From contig NZ_JARNTW010000022.1 of NCBI RefSeq assembly GCF_029433105.1, positions 50,038 to 114,037 on the forward strand: a stretch of 64,000 nucleotides of DNA. The letters run 5' to 3'. Position 1 is the first letter of the stretch, and the number at the start of each line of letters is the position of its first letter. Below, in pieces: positions 36,728 through 45,599 of the stretch. The notes beneath the pieces are model-generated. The model ran no database searches. It was not told where the DNA came from and saw only the letters and a list, made by a program, of their open reading frames with translations. Both the position numbers and the translations under genes were made by a program. Source of the stretch: Runella sp. MFBS21. Lineage in GTDB: Bacteria; Bacteroidota; Bacteroidia; Cytophagales; Spirosomataceae.

Positions 36728-37999
36728 CTACTTAATCAGCTCAAATCCACAGTAAGGAACCAATGCTTTTGGAATACGGATTCCTTCGGGCGTTTGATTG
36801 TTTTCTAGGAGTGCGGCCAAAATACGTGGCAACGCCAACGCCGAACCATTGAGGGTATGTAATAATTGCGTTTTACCGTCAACTTTATAACGCAACTTGA
36901 GACGATTGGCTTGGTAGGTTTCAAAATTAGAAACCGAACTACATTCCAACCAACGGCCTTGTGCTCCCGACCATACTTCAAAATCGTACGTAAGCGCCGA
37001 AGTAAAGCCCATATCGCCACCACACAATCGAATGATGCGGAATGGCAACTCCAATGCCTGAAGCAATCCTTTGACATGCTCTGCCATTTCGTCGAGGGCT
37101 TGGTACGATTCCTCGGGTTTGCGTACTTGTACAATCTCCACTTTGTCAAATTGATGAAGGCGATTAAGGCCCCGTACATGCGCACCCCAGCTTCCTGCTT
37201 CGCGACGGAAACAAGGTGTGTAGCCTACGTTTTTGATGGGTAGCTCATTTTCGTTTACAATCACATCGCGGTAAAGGTTGGTGATAGGTACCTCCGCCGT
37301 TGGAATAAGATATAAATCATCAGCAGTAGCGTGGTACATTTGACCTTCTTTGTCGGGCAATTGTCCCGTACCAAAGCCCGATTCGGCATTGATAAGAATA
37401 GGAGGTTGCACTTCCATGTAACCTGCTTCAACGGCTTTGTCCAAGAAAAACTGAATCATAGCCCGTTGAATACGCGCTCCTTTTCCTTTGTAAACAGGGA
37501 AACCTGCTCCCGTGATTTTAGTACCCAACTTGAAGTCGATGATGTCGTACTGCTCAATCAAGTCCCAGTGAGGCTTGGCCGTTTCGGGAAGCGTAGGTTT
37601 TTCGCCCCACAGATACACTTCTACGTTTTCTTCGGGCGTACGACCTGGAGGAACGCTTTCGTGCGGAAGGTTGGGGAGCAACACCAATGTCGCTTGAAGT
37701 TGTTCTTCGACTTCTTTCAGACTTTCTTCCAGCGATTTTGCGCGAACTTTGAGGGTGGAGGTTTGAGCTTTGGCCGCTTCGGCATCTTCTTTCTTACCCT
37801 CTTTCATCAATTGCCCGATTTGTTTGGCCAAGGCATTGGATTGGGCTAATGTAGCGTCCAATTCACTTTGAGTGTCGCGACGTTGTTTGTCCAATCCCAA
37901 AATGGTATCTACGGCTTCGGTAGCCCCTTTAAAATACTTGCGTTCCAACCCTTCGATGGTTAGCTCGCGGTTTTCGCGGATGAAGTTAATCTGTAGCAT
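36728..37999 (-). CDS. serS: Seryl-tRNA synthetase
   Basis: A 423-aa class II aminoacyl-tRNA synthetase charging tRNA-Ser. The N-terminal coiled coil (about 30-105) that grips the long variable arm is visible, followed by class II motifs: motif 1 region GYMEVQPPILINAESGFGTGQLPD, motif 2 TPCFRREAGSWGAHVRGLNRLHQFDKVE and motif 3 LHTLNGSALALPRILAALLENNQ. Length and ends are standard. ATG start. Confidence 0.98.
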   Translation of the reverse strand: MLQINFIRENRELTIEGLERKYFKGATEAVDTILGLDKQRRDTQSELDATLAQSNALAKQIGQLMKEGKKEDAEAAKAQTSTLKVRAKSLEESLKEVEEQLQATLVLLPNLPHESVPPGRTPEENVEVYLWGEKPTLPETAKPHWDLIEQYDIIDFKLGTKITGAGFPVYKGKGARIQRAMIQFFLDKAVEAGYMEVQPPILINAESGFGTGQLPDKEGQMYHATADDLYLIPTAEVPITNLYRDVIVNENELPIKNVGYTPCFRREAGSWGAHVRGLNRLHQFDKVEIVQVRKPEESYQALDEMAEHVKGLLQALELPFRIIRLCGGDMGFTSALTYDFEVWSGAQGRWLECSSVSNFETYQANRLKLRYKVDGKTQLLHTLNGSALALPRILAALLENNQTPEGIRIPKALVPYCGFELIK

Positions 38000-38092
38000 T
38001 ACAAATTCGATATAAAGTTTTCAGGGCTAACGCCCTTGTGTTATTGTTTACTTCGCGTTTCCACTGCCTGAAGTCGTGGGGTTAAAAGAGCT

Positions 38093-38216
38093 ATTTTATC
38101 CTCTAGCCATTGCTATGGTGTCTAGTCAGGGCTAAAGCCCTAGTTCGTTGAACTTCTATCACGAGCCCCAGCCTGAAGGCATGGGGTTAAAAGAGTTTTT
38201 ATCCTGTAACCCCACG
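38093..38216. repeat. First copy of a 124-bp direct duplication
   Basis: Identical to 38270-38393 except for one base (G at 38206 versus A at 38383); the offset is exactly 177 bp. The near identity implies recent duplication of one palindrome block. Confidence 0.92.
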
Positions 38217-38269
38217 CCTTTAGGCTGGGGGCAATGGGAAAATAACTATCCAAAAGGGCTTTAGCCCTG

Positions 38270-38393
38270 ATTTTATCCTCTAGCCATTGCTATGGTGTCT
38301 AGTCAGGGCTAAAGCCCTAGTTCGTTGAACTTCTATCACGAGCCCCAGCCTGAAGGCATGGGGTTAAAAGAGTTTTTATCCTATAACCCCACG
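38270..38393. repeat. Second copy of the 124-bp direct duplication
   Basis: Followed by a 16-bp insertion (38394-38409, TCGCAACGGCGCACCG) that splits the B' arm before CCTTTAGGCTGGGGG resumes at 38410. The first copy has no such insert. Confidence 0.9.
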
Positions 38394-38453
38394 TCGCAAC
38401 GGCGCACCGCCTTTAGGCTGGGGGTAAGGGCTGTGTCGTTACTTCAAAGGGCT

Positions 38454-38888
38454 TTAGCCCTCACGTACTTGGAATCCAAATTTGGCCATAAATTCCTGAC
38501 ATTCCTCCAAATACGTTTTTTTTCGGTGATGTTCCTCTTGATTTCTGAGGTAATTCCTTACAGCTTCCACTTGCGATTCACTCACCGAAACAGCATAATA
38601 TTCATCAGCCCAGTATAGTTTCTTACGAAACAGTTGCTGCTGATTACTCCAAAAAGCAGCTTCTCCTTTGATAAGCTGTATCGTATTTGATAATGCTAAA
38701 TCCGCATTCAAAGTTATCAAACAATGAATATGGTCTTCGACCCCGTTGATAAAATCTATGTAAAATCCTTTTTTATGGGCATTGGCACGAATATGAGAAA
38801 AAAGAGTCTCTCTTTTGCCTTTTTCGAGAATACTTTCTCGGTTTTTTGTGCCCCAAACTGCGTGAACCCAGATTTTTACAAATGCCAT
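38454..38888 (-). CDS. IS200-like Y1 transposase, RAYT-type (RAYT2)
   Basis: A 144-aa HUH transposase. The metal motif is HIH in NGVEDHIHCLITL (near residue 53) and the candidate catalytic Tyr lies in VEAVRNYLRNQEEHHRK (near 115). KLYWADEYYAVSVSES is the conserved block of this short subgroup. The gene is flanked on both sides by the nested A/B palindromes, and its TAA stop (38454-38456) lies inside the A' palindrome GGGCTTTAGCCC. No tnpB accompanies it. It probably acts on the surrounding repeats (inference). Confidence 0.92.
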   Translation of the reverse strand: MAFVKIWVHAVWGTKNRESILEKGKRETLFSHIRANAHKKGFYIDFINGVEDHIHCLITLNADLALSNTIQLIKGEAAFWSNQQQLFRKKLYWADEYYAVSVSESQVEAVRNYLRNQEEHHRKKTYLEECQEFMAKFGFQVREG

Positions 38889-38903
38889 TTCTACGGTGTC
38901 TAA

Positions 38904-39105
38904 TCAGGGCTAAAGCCCTTGTTCTGTAAGCCTTATTGCGTTTCCCCAGCCTGAAGTCGTGGGGTTAAAAGAGTTATTTCTCCTTTAATCCTACGCTTTC
39001 CCCAGCCTAAAAGCATGGGGTTAAAAGAATTATTTTTTCCTCTAACCCCATGCCTTTAGGCTGGGGTATGAACTATGTTGCCACTTCTAAGGGCTTTAGC
39101 CCTGA
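38904..39105. repeat. Nested palindrome array downstream flank (5' side of RAYT2)
   Basis: Order: A TCAGGGCTAAAGCCCT (38904-38919), B variant starting CCCCAGCCTGAAGTCG (38944), B CCCCAGCCTAAAAGCATGGG (39000), B' TAACCCCATGCCTTTAGG (39043-39066 with the rest of the arm) and A' AGGGCTTTAGCCCTGA (39090-39105). It ends 12 bp before the lysC stop codon. Confidence 0.9.
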
Positions 39106-39117
39106 CTTTGTTAGCCT

Positions 39118-40476
39118 CTACTGTGCATTGAAGATAGTCTTCATTGCATCTTCATAATAGAAGAGACGCTCGTTGAGGACATTAAGAGCTTCGGCTTTGT
39201 CTTTTGTCCATACCAAAATCGAAAGATTGTGTTCTGACGCCCCGTAAGAAATCATTCGGATTGGAATGTTTTTCATGGCTTCGAATACTTTCAGAGCGAT
39301 TCCTTCTTTATCGGCTTTGAAGTCACCTACGATACAGATAATCGACAAATCGCGATCGTGTTCTTCCAAATCAGCGATTTCGCTCAAGTCCGCCGTGATT
39401 TCGTTCAAATGCGTATCATTGTCGATTGTTACAGCCACCGAAACTTCTGAGGTTGTAATCATATCTACGGGCGTTTTGTATTTTTCGAAAATATCAAATA
39501 CCTTTTTCAAAAACCCGAAAGCATTCAGCATACGAGTCGAGTGGATATAAATAGCGGTAAGGCCGTCTTTGGCCGCAATCGCCTTGATTTCGCGGTCGGT
39601 AGTAGTGGTGGCAATCAATGTGCCAAAGGCTTTGGGCTCCATGGTATTTTTCAAACGGACGGGCACTCCGCGTAGTTTGGCAGGAGTGATGGTACTTGGG
39701 TGTAAGATTTTTGCTCCAAAATAAGCCAGTTCTGCGGCTTCTTCAAACGTCAATTCTCGAATCGGGAAGGTACGTTTTACGATGCGTGGGTCGTTGTTGT
39801 GCATTCCGTCGATGTCGGTCCAGATTTGGATTTCTTCGGCACGAATTGCGCCCCCAATCAACGAGGCGGTGTAGTCAGAGCCACCGCGTTTGAGGTTGTC
39901 TACTTCGCCACGAGGATTGCGGCATATAAAGCCTTGAGTCACGATGATTTGCTTCTCTGGGTGATGTCCCAGCATATCGCTCAACAACTCTTCAATTTTT
40001 TCCAATTCAGGCTCACCATCGTGGTCAATACGCATAAAATCCAAGGCAGGCAATAGTACTGAGCTTTCGCCTACTTCTTCCAAATACGCTTGGAACATCT
40101 GCGTACTCATGATTTCGCCTTGAGCTACTAATTCTTTGTCTTGTTTAAGGCCAAAAGGACGGCTTTTCAGTACTGAACGAATGAAGTTAAACTCATTGTC
40201 AACAACGGCTTGTCCTTTCTGGAGTCCTTCTTCGGTACTATATAATTCTTTGATAAACGCGTCGTAGTGTGCTTTGAGAGCATCTACTTTCTGTTGTACT
40301 TCGGCTTCATTGTTTGCCTTGGCCGACTCGCCCATCGAAATCAAAGCGTTGGTGGTTCCCGAAAGTGCCGATAATACTACGATTTTGCGGCCGCTATCTG
40401 CCGTTACTAGATTTCTGATTGAGTGCATCCGTTCGGGTTTTCCTACCGACGTACCGCCAAATTTCCAAACTTGCAT
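39118..40476 (-). CDS. lysC: Aspartate kinase
   Basis: A 452-aa monofunctional aspartokinase, first step of the lysine/threonine/methionine pathway. The N-terminal KFGGTSVG, the VTQGFICRNPRGEVDNLKRGGSDYTASL substrate block and the DIDGMHNNDPRIV motif are intact. Two ACT domains (about 300-450) suggest feedback control by lysine or threonine; which one cannot be read here. No fused homoserine dehydrogenase. ATG start. Confidence 0.95.
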   Translation of the reverse strand: MQVWKFGGTSVGKPERMHSIRNLVTADSGRKIVVLSALSGTTNALISMGESAKANNEAEVQQKVDALKAHYDAFIKELYSTEEGLQKGQAVVDNEFNFIRSVLKSRPFGLKQDKELVAQGEIMSTQMFQAYLEEVGESSVLLPALDFMRIDHDGEPELEKIEELLSDMLGHHPEKQIIVTQGFICRNPRGEVDNLKRGGSDYTASLIGGAIRAEEIQIWTDIDGMHNNDPRIVKRTFPIRELTFEEAAELAYFGAKILHPSTITPAKLRGVPVRLKNTMEPKAFGTLIATTTTDREIKAIAAKDGLTAIYIHSTRMLNAFGFLKKVFDIFEKYKTPVDMITTSEVSVAVTIDNDTHLNEITADLSEIADLEEHDRDLSIICIVGDFKADKEGIALKVFEAMKNIPIRMISYGASEHNLSILVWTKDKAEALNVLNERLFYYEDAMKTIFNAQ

Positions 40477-40513
40477 TTTGTTACTGAATTATTATTGGTG
40501 AGTGGTGATTGAA

Positions 40514-41155
40514 TCAAATCTGATGTTCTATGATATTACTGATTTCTGATGCTTTGTTTAAAATCATCAAGTGCCCTCCACCTGCTATTAATAGGGTTGG
40601 ATGGAGGTATTTAATGGGAAGAATTCGGTCTTTGTCTCCGTGAATGTGAACCACATTTGAGGGAACAACCGTATTTTTCCAGTGCACAATTTGAGTTAAA
40701 GCCCATTTCAAAAATCGCCCGTCTGTCTTTTTTAATATAGATGCTAAAAGAAGGCTTTCTTCTTTGTGTTTAACTCCAAAAAACCAATCCGTAATTTTTG
40801 TATGATGCTTAAAAAATTGAATAGGGATAAGTTTTAGAATATTCAAATAACCAAGAATACGAAAATAAACAGGGATTTCTTTGAAGGTTTTTGCACTTGA
40901 GACAATAAATACTTTTGCTTTAGGTTTCAACTTTGCTATTTCGGTGGCTAGCATTCCCCCAAATGAAACCCCTACAATAATTGGCTCATTTTCAACTATA
41001 AATTGGGATAGTAGTCGCTTGGCATATGCTGCTAGATGTTCGTTTTGAAAAGGTGAGAGCCACTGCACAAAAACGTGTTCAAAACAAGAGAGAGCTATAT
41101 GTTGGAAAACTCGCTCATCAGCCCCTAACCCTCCTATCAGAAAAACCTTTTTCAT
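40514..41155 (-). CDS. Alpha/beta hydrolase, small
   Basis: A 213-aa soluble hydrolase starting MKKVFLIGGLGADERVFQHI. The nucleophile region reads VGVSFGGMLATEIAKL (Ser near 80), the acid region IHGDKDRILPI and the His AGGGHLMILNKA. The family is widespread in Bacteroidetes and its substrate is unknown. The ATG at 41155 starts the fold and lies 5 bp after the stop of the upstream small membrane gene, so both form an operon. Confidence 0.85.
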   Translation of the reverse strand: MKKVFLIGGLGADERVFQHIALSCFEHVFVQWLSPFQNEHLAAYAKRLLSQFIVENEPIIVGVSFGGMLATEIAKLKPKAKVFIVSSAKTFKEIPVYFRILGYLNILKLIPIQFFKHHTKITDWFFGVKHKEESLLLASILKKTDGRFLKWALTQIVHWKNTVVPSNVVHIHGDKDRILPIKYLHPTLLIAGGGHLMILNKASEISNIIEHQI

Positions 41156-41159
41156 GGCT

Positions 41160-41417
41160 TTAGGAAACAGATTTTTCTTTTCCTCGTTTGAGCATTCCCC
41201 AAAGAGCAATCCCTACCCAGATGATATTGACCACGGCGGAAGGAATGGCGCCATAAGTAAGAGTATTCACAATGAGAAAAGCACTTCCCAACAAATTAGC
41301 CCACAAATACCCCTGTGAATTAGGATGTAATCGACCACTGATATTGAGAGCATAGGCTCCTACTACCAATACTGAACCCACCCAACCAAGAATATCTATG
41401 ATAAGACGCTCTGTCAT
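41160..41417 (-). CDS. CBU_0592-like small membrane protein
   Basis: An 85-aa protein with three hydrophobic helices. The sequence DILGWVGSVLVVGAYAL, the Gly-rich YLWANLLGSAFLIVNTLTYGA and the end NIIWVGIALWGML match the CBU_0592-like (PF26604-type) family of small membrane proteins of unknown function. ATG start; co-transcribed with the alpha/beta hydrolase. Confidence 0.78.
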   Translation of the reverse strand: MTERLIIDILGWVGSVLVVGAYALNISGRLHPNSQGYLWANLLGSAFLIVNTLTYGAIPSAVVNIIWVGIALWGMLKRGKEKSVS

Positions 41418-41470
41418 TTTTTAAAATTTTCCGCAAAATTACACGATAAATCCGTACAATCTCATCCCAT

Positions 41471-42154
41471 TTACCAATACTTGAAAATTGTCGTAATAAT
41501 CTTATAACCTGCTAAGACAACGCCCTTTATGGTACCTGATATTTTAGAAAAACCAATTCGTTTACGATACCTTACTGGTACCTCTGTGCTTTTAAGACCC
41601 TGTTTGGCCGCTTTAAGTTGCATTTCGACGGTCCAGCCGTAGGTTTTGTCTTCCATGTCAAGGGCTAATAGTTTATCCCATTTAATAGCCCGAAAAGGAC
41701 CCAAATCAGTATAACGAACTCCGTACAAAATACGTAAAAGTAAGGTAGCCAGCCAGTTGCCAAATACTTGCTGTGGGGTCATAGAGCCGCGTTCACGCTT
41801 CCCCAACGCCCTCGACCCAATGACCATATCGTAATTTTGTTCCAAAATAGGTTTTACAAGATGAGGAAGTTCTTCGGGATAATCTGAATGATCACCATCT
41901 ACAAAAACAATAATATCGGGTGGTACCGACAAAGACGCAACATATGCCATACCTCGAAGACAAGCCCGCCCATAGGCAGGAAGAGGCTCATATACTACGG
42001 TAGCTCCAGCTTTAGTGGCATTGATAGCCGTATTGTCGGTTGAACGATTGTCTACCACCACAATTTCGCGGACCCAATTTTTGGGTATTTCAGCAATCAC
42101 TTGTCCAATAGCCGACTCTTCGTTATAGGCCGGAATAATGACGATAATATTCAA
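41471..42154 (-). CDS. Glycosyltransferase family 2 (DPM1-like)
   Basis: A 227-aa GT2 enzyme without membrane helices. Visible are VIIPAYNEESAIGQVI, VVDNRSTDNT and the metal-binding FVDGDHSDYPEE (DxD type), as in polyprenyl-phosphate glycosyltransferases such as dolichol-phosphate mannose synthase. It probably charges undecaprenyl phosphate with a sugar for envelope glycans. TTG start; an in-frame TAA five codons upstream rules out an earlier start. Confidence 0.88.
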   Translation of the reverse strand: MNIIVIIPAYNEESAIGQVIAEIPKNWVREIVVVDNRSTDNTAINATKAGATVVYEPLPAYGRACLRGMAYVASLSVPPDIIVFVDGDHSDYPEELPHLVKPILEQNYDMVIGSRALGKRERGSMTPQQVFGNWLATLLLRILYGVRYTDLGPFRAIKWDKLLALDMEDKTYGWTVEMQLKAAKQGLKSTEVPVRYRKRIGFSKISGTIKGVVLAGYKIITTIFKYW

Positions 42155-42318
42155 ATTGAGTCCTGTTTACAATTTTCAATTAGGAGAATGCAAAGATAGG
42201 GAAACTTTACCGCTAAGTGTTTGGTTTAGGGATTTAGACACAGGACGTTTGATGGAAAATATCCTACTTTTTTAGTATTCTAACATCAACTAGCCTATCT
42301 CCAACTTTTCTCAAAAAC

Positions 42319-43923
42319 ATGCACTGTCAAGCTTTACCACTCGCATCAACGGGCGCGTTTCCACCGCTTTTTTTAGATTATATTTCGCAAAAAGCTCAGC
42401 TTCAGCCATTTTATGGTCATTTTCCTACGCTTGCCAATTTTGAAAAACAAATAGCCCTAAAAAGTTCTTTTGAGGCACGCCATAGAGAGGTGTTGGTAGA
42501 AGTTTTGGAAAGGCAGTATAGTCAGCTGAGCTCCAAACCCGACTTTTCGGTATTGAATGACTCTAAGACTTTTGTGGTAACCACGGGGCACCAACTCAAT
42601 ATATTTACGGGACCTCTGTATGTGATTTATAAAATCATCACTACCATCAATCTAGCCCGAGCCCTTCAAGCGGCTTATCCCGAGTATCGATTTGTGCCGG
42701 TGTATTGGATGGCTACCGAAGACCATGATTTTGAGGAAATTAGTTATTTTAGTCTTTTTGGTAAAAAATATACTTGGCAAACTCAGCAAAAGGGCGCTGT
42801 AGGTCGGATGATTCCGCGTGAACTAGGAGAAGCGCTTAAGATTTTGCCTGAGCGAGTACCTGTATTTGAGAAAGCCTACTTGCAGTGCCACAATCTCGCC
42901 GATGCTGTAAGATGCTACATGAATGATTTGTTTGGAGCCGAAGGGCTAGTGTGTATTGATGGCGATGACGATGCCCTAAAAAGATTGTTTTTACCTGTCA
43001 TCAAAGACGAGCTTACCTCTTCTCATGCCTATACTTTAGCTACTCGCACTACTCAGCAAATCGAAGATTTGGGGTATCATACGCAAATTTCGCCGAGGGA
43101 GATTAATTTGTTTTATCTGGAAGAGGGGCTGAGGGAGAGGATTGTCAAAGAAGGCGAAGCGTATCGAGTACTCAATACCGATTTGGTATTTTCGGAGGCA
43201 GAAATATTGGCAATCGCCGAAGAGCATCCTAAGCGTTTTAGTCCCAATGTAGTACTAAGACCCTTGTATCAGGAGATTATCTTGCCTAATTTGGCCTACA
43301 TTGGAGGGCCTTCTGAAGTGCCTTATTGGTTACAACTTAAAGGTATTTTTGAGCATTTTGAAGTGCCTTTTCCGATGTTATTGCCGCGCAATTTTGCCCT
43401 TTACATCAATGCAGCTAACCGCAAACGGGCCGAAAAACTAGGAGTAAGCGTTGAACAGATGTTTTGGGATGATGTAAAGCTTCGCAAGACTTTTGTAGAA
43501 AAGACCTCTACTGCTTCTTTAGAACTAACCGATGAAAAAAAGGCTATTGAAAAGGTCTTTGTGGAAATTTTATCCAAAGCGTTGGTCATTGATAAAACTT
43601 TAGAAGGAGCAGTAAGCGCCGAAAAAACGAAGATTCTGAATTCTTTAGATAACTTGGAGAAACGTTTACAGAAAGCCGAAGAGCGCAACTATGAAACAGA
43701 AGTGAATCAATTGCTAGGATTGAAGGCAAAGCTATTTCCAAATGGTGCTTTGCAAGAAAGAAGTGATAATTTTCTGAATTTCTATTTGAATGATAGTACT
43801 TTCTTTCAAAAACTATTCACTCATTTTGACCCACTAGATTTTAGCTTTAATATCCTGACAGAAGATGAAACCGAAGCGGATCATGAGGACAATCTTCTCA
43901 ATGAATTAGAACAAAAGAAGTAA
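42319..43923 (+). CDS. bshC: Bacillithiol biosynthesis cysteine-adding enzyme
   Basis: A 534-aa BshC, the ligase that adds cysteine to GlcN-malate in the last step of bacillithiol synthesis, the low-molecular-weight thiol of many Bacteroidetes and Firmicutes. Family motifs visible are TTGHQLNIFTGPLYVIYKI near 92-110, PVYWMATEDHDFEEI, the YIGGPSEVPYWLQLK block near 340 and a C-terminal coiled coil (about 425-470). Length fits. bshA and bshB are not adjacent. ATG start; strong bidirectional terminator follows. Confidence 0.95.
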   Translation: MHCQALPLASTGAFPPLFLDYISQKAQLQPFYGHFPTLANFEKQIALKSSFEARHREVLVEVLERQYSQLSSKPDFSVLNDSKTFVVTTGHQLNIFTGPLYVIYKIITTINLARALQAAYPEYRFVPVYWMATEDHDFEEISYFSLFGKKYTWQTQQKGAVGRMIPRELGEALKILPERVPVFEKAYLQCHNLADAVRCYMNDLFGAEGLVCIDGDDDALKRLFLPVIKDELTSSHAYTLATRTTQQIEDLGYHTQISPREINLFYLEEGLRERIVKEGEAYRVLNTDLVFSEAEILAIAEEHPKRFSPNVVLRPLYQEIILPNLAYIGGPSEVPYWLQLKGIFEHFEVPFPMLLPRNFALYINAANRKRAEKLGVSVEQMFWDDVKLRKTFVEKTSTASLELTDEKKAIEKVFVEILSKALVIDKTLEGAVSAEKTKILNSLDNLEKRLQKAEERNYETEVNQLLGLKAKLFPNGALQERSDNFLNFYLNDSTFFQKLFTHFDPLDFSFNILTEDETEADHEDNLLNELEQKK

Positions 43924-43928
43924 AAATT

Positions 43929-43973
43929 ATCAAATAAAAAGGACGAGCCACAAGCTCGTCCTTTTTATTTGAT
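43929..43973. terminator. Bidirectional terminator between bshC and the DUF2853 gene
   Basis: A perfect 20-bp stem (43929-43948 with 43954-43973) with core GGACGAGC / GCTCGTCC, a 5-nt loop CACAA, and A/T tracts on both flanks. Serves both converging genes. Confidence 0.93.
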
Positions 43974-43984
43974 AGCCCATAATC

Positions 43985-44320
43985 TTATGAATAAATAGCT
44001 TCTTTTCCGAACTTTTTGACGAGCAAATAGTAAAATACAACGCGTAATTTACGATTTATTCCTTTTAAAGTCGCCACAGTTTCAGCAATAGCGGCGTCCA
44101 AATCGGGACCATCTTCTAAACCTAATTTCCCAATCAAAAAATTGTTTTTGACGCGGGCAAGTTCTTCTGGGTCAGAAGAGGCCACAAGCGATGAGTCCTG
44201 ATTGTAAATAGAAGGGCCTAAGCCTTTTGCTACGGCGGTTAAAAGGGCTTCATCTGCACCTATTCCCACGTTGCTTAATTGTTCGATGGATTTTTCTATC
44301 ACTTCAGTAAATGCGCTCAT
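43985..44320 (-). CDS. DUF2853 family protein
   Basis: A 111-aa helical soluble protein. The sequence ADEALLTAVAKGLGPSIYNQDSSLVA, the block ELARVKNNFLIGKLGL and the end KLRVVFYYLLVKKFGKE match DUF2853, a family conserved in Bacteroidetes and Alphaproteobacteria with a known structure but no known role. ATG start. Confidence 0.85.
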   Translation of the reverse strand: MSAFTEVIEKSIEQLSNVGIGADEALLTAVAKGLGPSIYNQDSSLVASSDPEELARVKNNFLIGKLGLEDGPDLDAAIAETVATLKGINRKLRVVFYYLLVKKFGKEAIYS

Positions 44321-44409
44321 TGGGTTTTTTTTTAAGGTGAAAAATTGATTAAATAAAAAAAATGAATCGAATAATCGAAAAAAGCTATTAATTCTGCAAG
44401 TTTTCTAGA

Positions 44410-45117
44410 TTATTTTTTGATTTTTTTATATATATTCCAACACTGCAAAACCTCATAAGTGAGGTCATAGTCGGTTGAAAGTAATAAAAACTCTTCCGAA
44501 AAATCACAAAAATAGCGGAACCGTTCAAGTTGCGTACCGCTTAGGCTCGTAGCTTGGCCTGCAATAGCCCCAAATCGATAATGAGCCAAATCGCGCCGCC
44601 TTTTTTCTTGCATCAACATGGCTACTTTGCGGTCTTCTTTGGCCGATTTGCTAAACAATTCGTATAGGAGAGAAATGGGAGATTGAGCCATAGAAAGGGC
44701 ATCTCCAAAAGAAAGGTTTTTGCGGGCTTCAGGCTCAGCTAGAACTTTTTCTATTTCTTTTTTGAGTTGTTGTTCTCGTTTTGAAGTTACTTTCACTTCT
44801 GGTAATTCTATGGCTTTATCGAGTTTTTTGAGAAAAAGCTCCACTTCTGCGTCGCTACCGTCCCAGCTAAAGGCCCCACGGTGGTGAGTCAGAGTACTGA
44901 TTTCAATGGAATCGCCTTTTGAAGCATCAATAAAAAACACCCCGTTTTTGTTGGTACGAGTCATTTTTTTATTGGTCAAATTAGTGACAGTTGCTAGTTC
45001 AATCCCTTTTTTTGAGTCTACATCCAATACGTGCCCTATGACGTATTTGTTTTGGGAATGTGTACTCAAAGACCACAAACAAACAATAATAAAGATATAT
45101 CTAGGTAAGGTATTCAC
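44410..45117 (-). CDS. CarboxypepD_reg-like domain secreted protein
   Basis: A 235-aa protein: signal peptide (MNTLPRYIFIIVCLWSLSTHSQ), a carboxypeptidase regulatory-like beta-sandwich (about 25-100, VIGHVLDVDSKKGIELATVTNL ... IEISTLTHHRG), then a helical domain (about 105-235). Similar periplasmic proteins of Bacteroidetes often carry this first domain, which also opens TonB-dependent receptors; the rest is not recognised. GTG start at the signal peptide. Confidence 0.78.
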   Translation of the reverse strand: MNTLPRYIFIIVCLWSLSTHSQNKYVIGHVLDVDSKKGIELATVTNLTNKKMTRTNKNGVFFIDASKGDSIEISTLTHHRGAFSWDGSDAEVELFLKKLDKAIELPEVKVTSKREQQLKKEIEKVLAEPEARKNLSFGDALSMAQSPISLLYELFSKSAKEDRKVAMLMQEKRRRDLAHYRFGAIAGQATSLSGTQLERFRYFCDFSEEFLLLSTDYDLTYEVLQCWNIYKKIKK

Positions 45118-45170
45118 AGGTTAGCGAAGGGGGTATGTCAGACAAAAACGTATGAAATGGTGAAATGTTG

Positions 45171-45590
45171 CTACTTCTTCACAATCCATTTTCGATAATC
45201 ACCTTCTGTGATAAGGGTAAAAGCTTGAACAGGACGGCAAAATAAATATGTCCAGCATTCAATTTGCTGACCAGAAGGGAGTATAACGGGGACTTGTTGG
45301 CGAATATACTCAGGATTTCGAGAATAAATACCTTCGTAGCGATCCAAGGCTGCTATATTTTTCTGAAAATCATCCAATTCCCAGATTTCGCCGTGTATGC
45401 ACAGTGGGCTGTCGGGTAGATAAATAGCCCCTGGATAATGCCCCAAATCATACAATTTGCCCTTCAGTAAAGCTTTTCCATGCCAGCGAGCGTTTTTTTG
45501 TAGCTTGCGCGAAAAGGGATTGTCAAACCCCTGCATCAGGGTGCCATACACAAAAAGCAAGTTAGGATTGGAGGATAACGCTGTATTCAC
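45171..45590 (-). CDS. Gamma-glutamylcyclotransferase-like protein (AIG2 family)
   Basis: A 139-aa single domain with the substrate-binding loop VYGTLMQG (YGTL) and LDRYEGIYSRNPEYIRQQVPVIL, whose Glu is the usual catalytic residue. It may open gamma-glutamyl peptides or amines to 5-oxoproline. GTG start in line with the family N-terminus. It shares a strand with the DUF481 gene and begins 10 bp after it. Confidence 0.85.
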   Translation of the reverse strand: MNTALSSNPNLLFVYGTLMQGFDNPFSRKLQKNARWHGKALLKGKLYDLGHYPGAIYLPDSPLCIHGEIWELDDFQKNIAALDRYEGIYSRNPEYIRQQVPVILPSGQQIECWTYLFCRPVQAFTLITEGDYRKWIVKK

Positions 45591-45599
45591 GGTTAGGGG

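Larger units (their letters stand above)
38021..38461. repeat. Nested palindrome array upstream of RAYT2 (A-B-B'-A' units)
   Basis: Two palindrome types alternate. A is TCAGGGCTAAAGCCCT (38126-38141, 38303-38318; a divergent copy at 38021) with its complement A' AGGGCTTTAGCCCTGA (38255-38270; truncated copy 38448-38461). B is CCCCAGCCTGAAGGCATGGG (38166, 38343; variant 38061) with B' CCCCACGCCTTTAGGCTGGG (38211; interrupted copy at 38388-38424). Each A-B-B'-A' block of about 145 bp can fold as one nested hairpin. No coding frame of any credibility lies here. Confidence 0.9.

Noticed and set aside
38325..38618. 97-residue frame across the palindromes
   Set aside because: It lies in the repeats and antisense to RAYT2.
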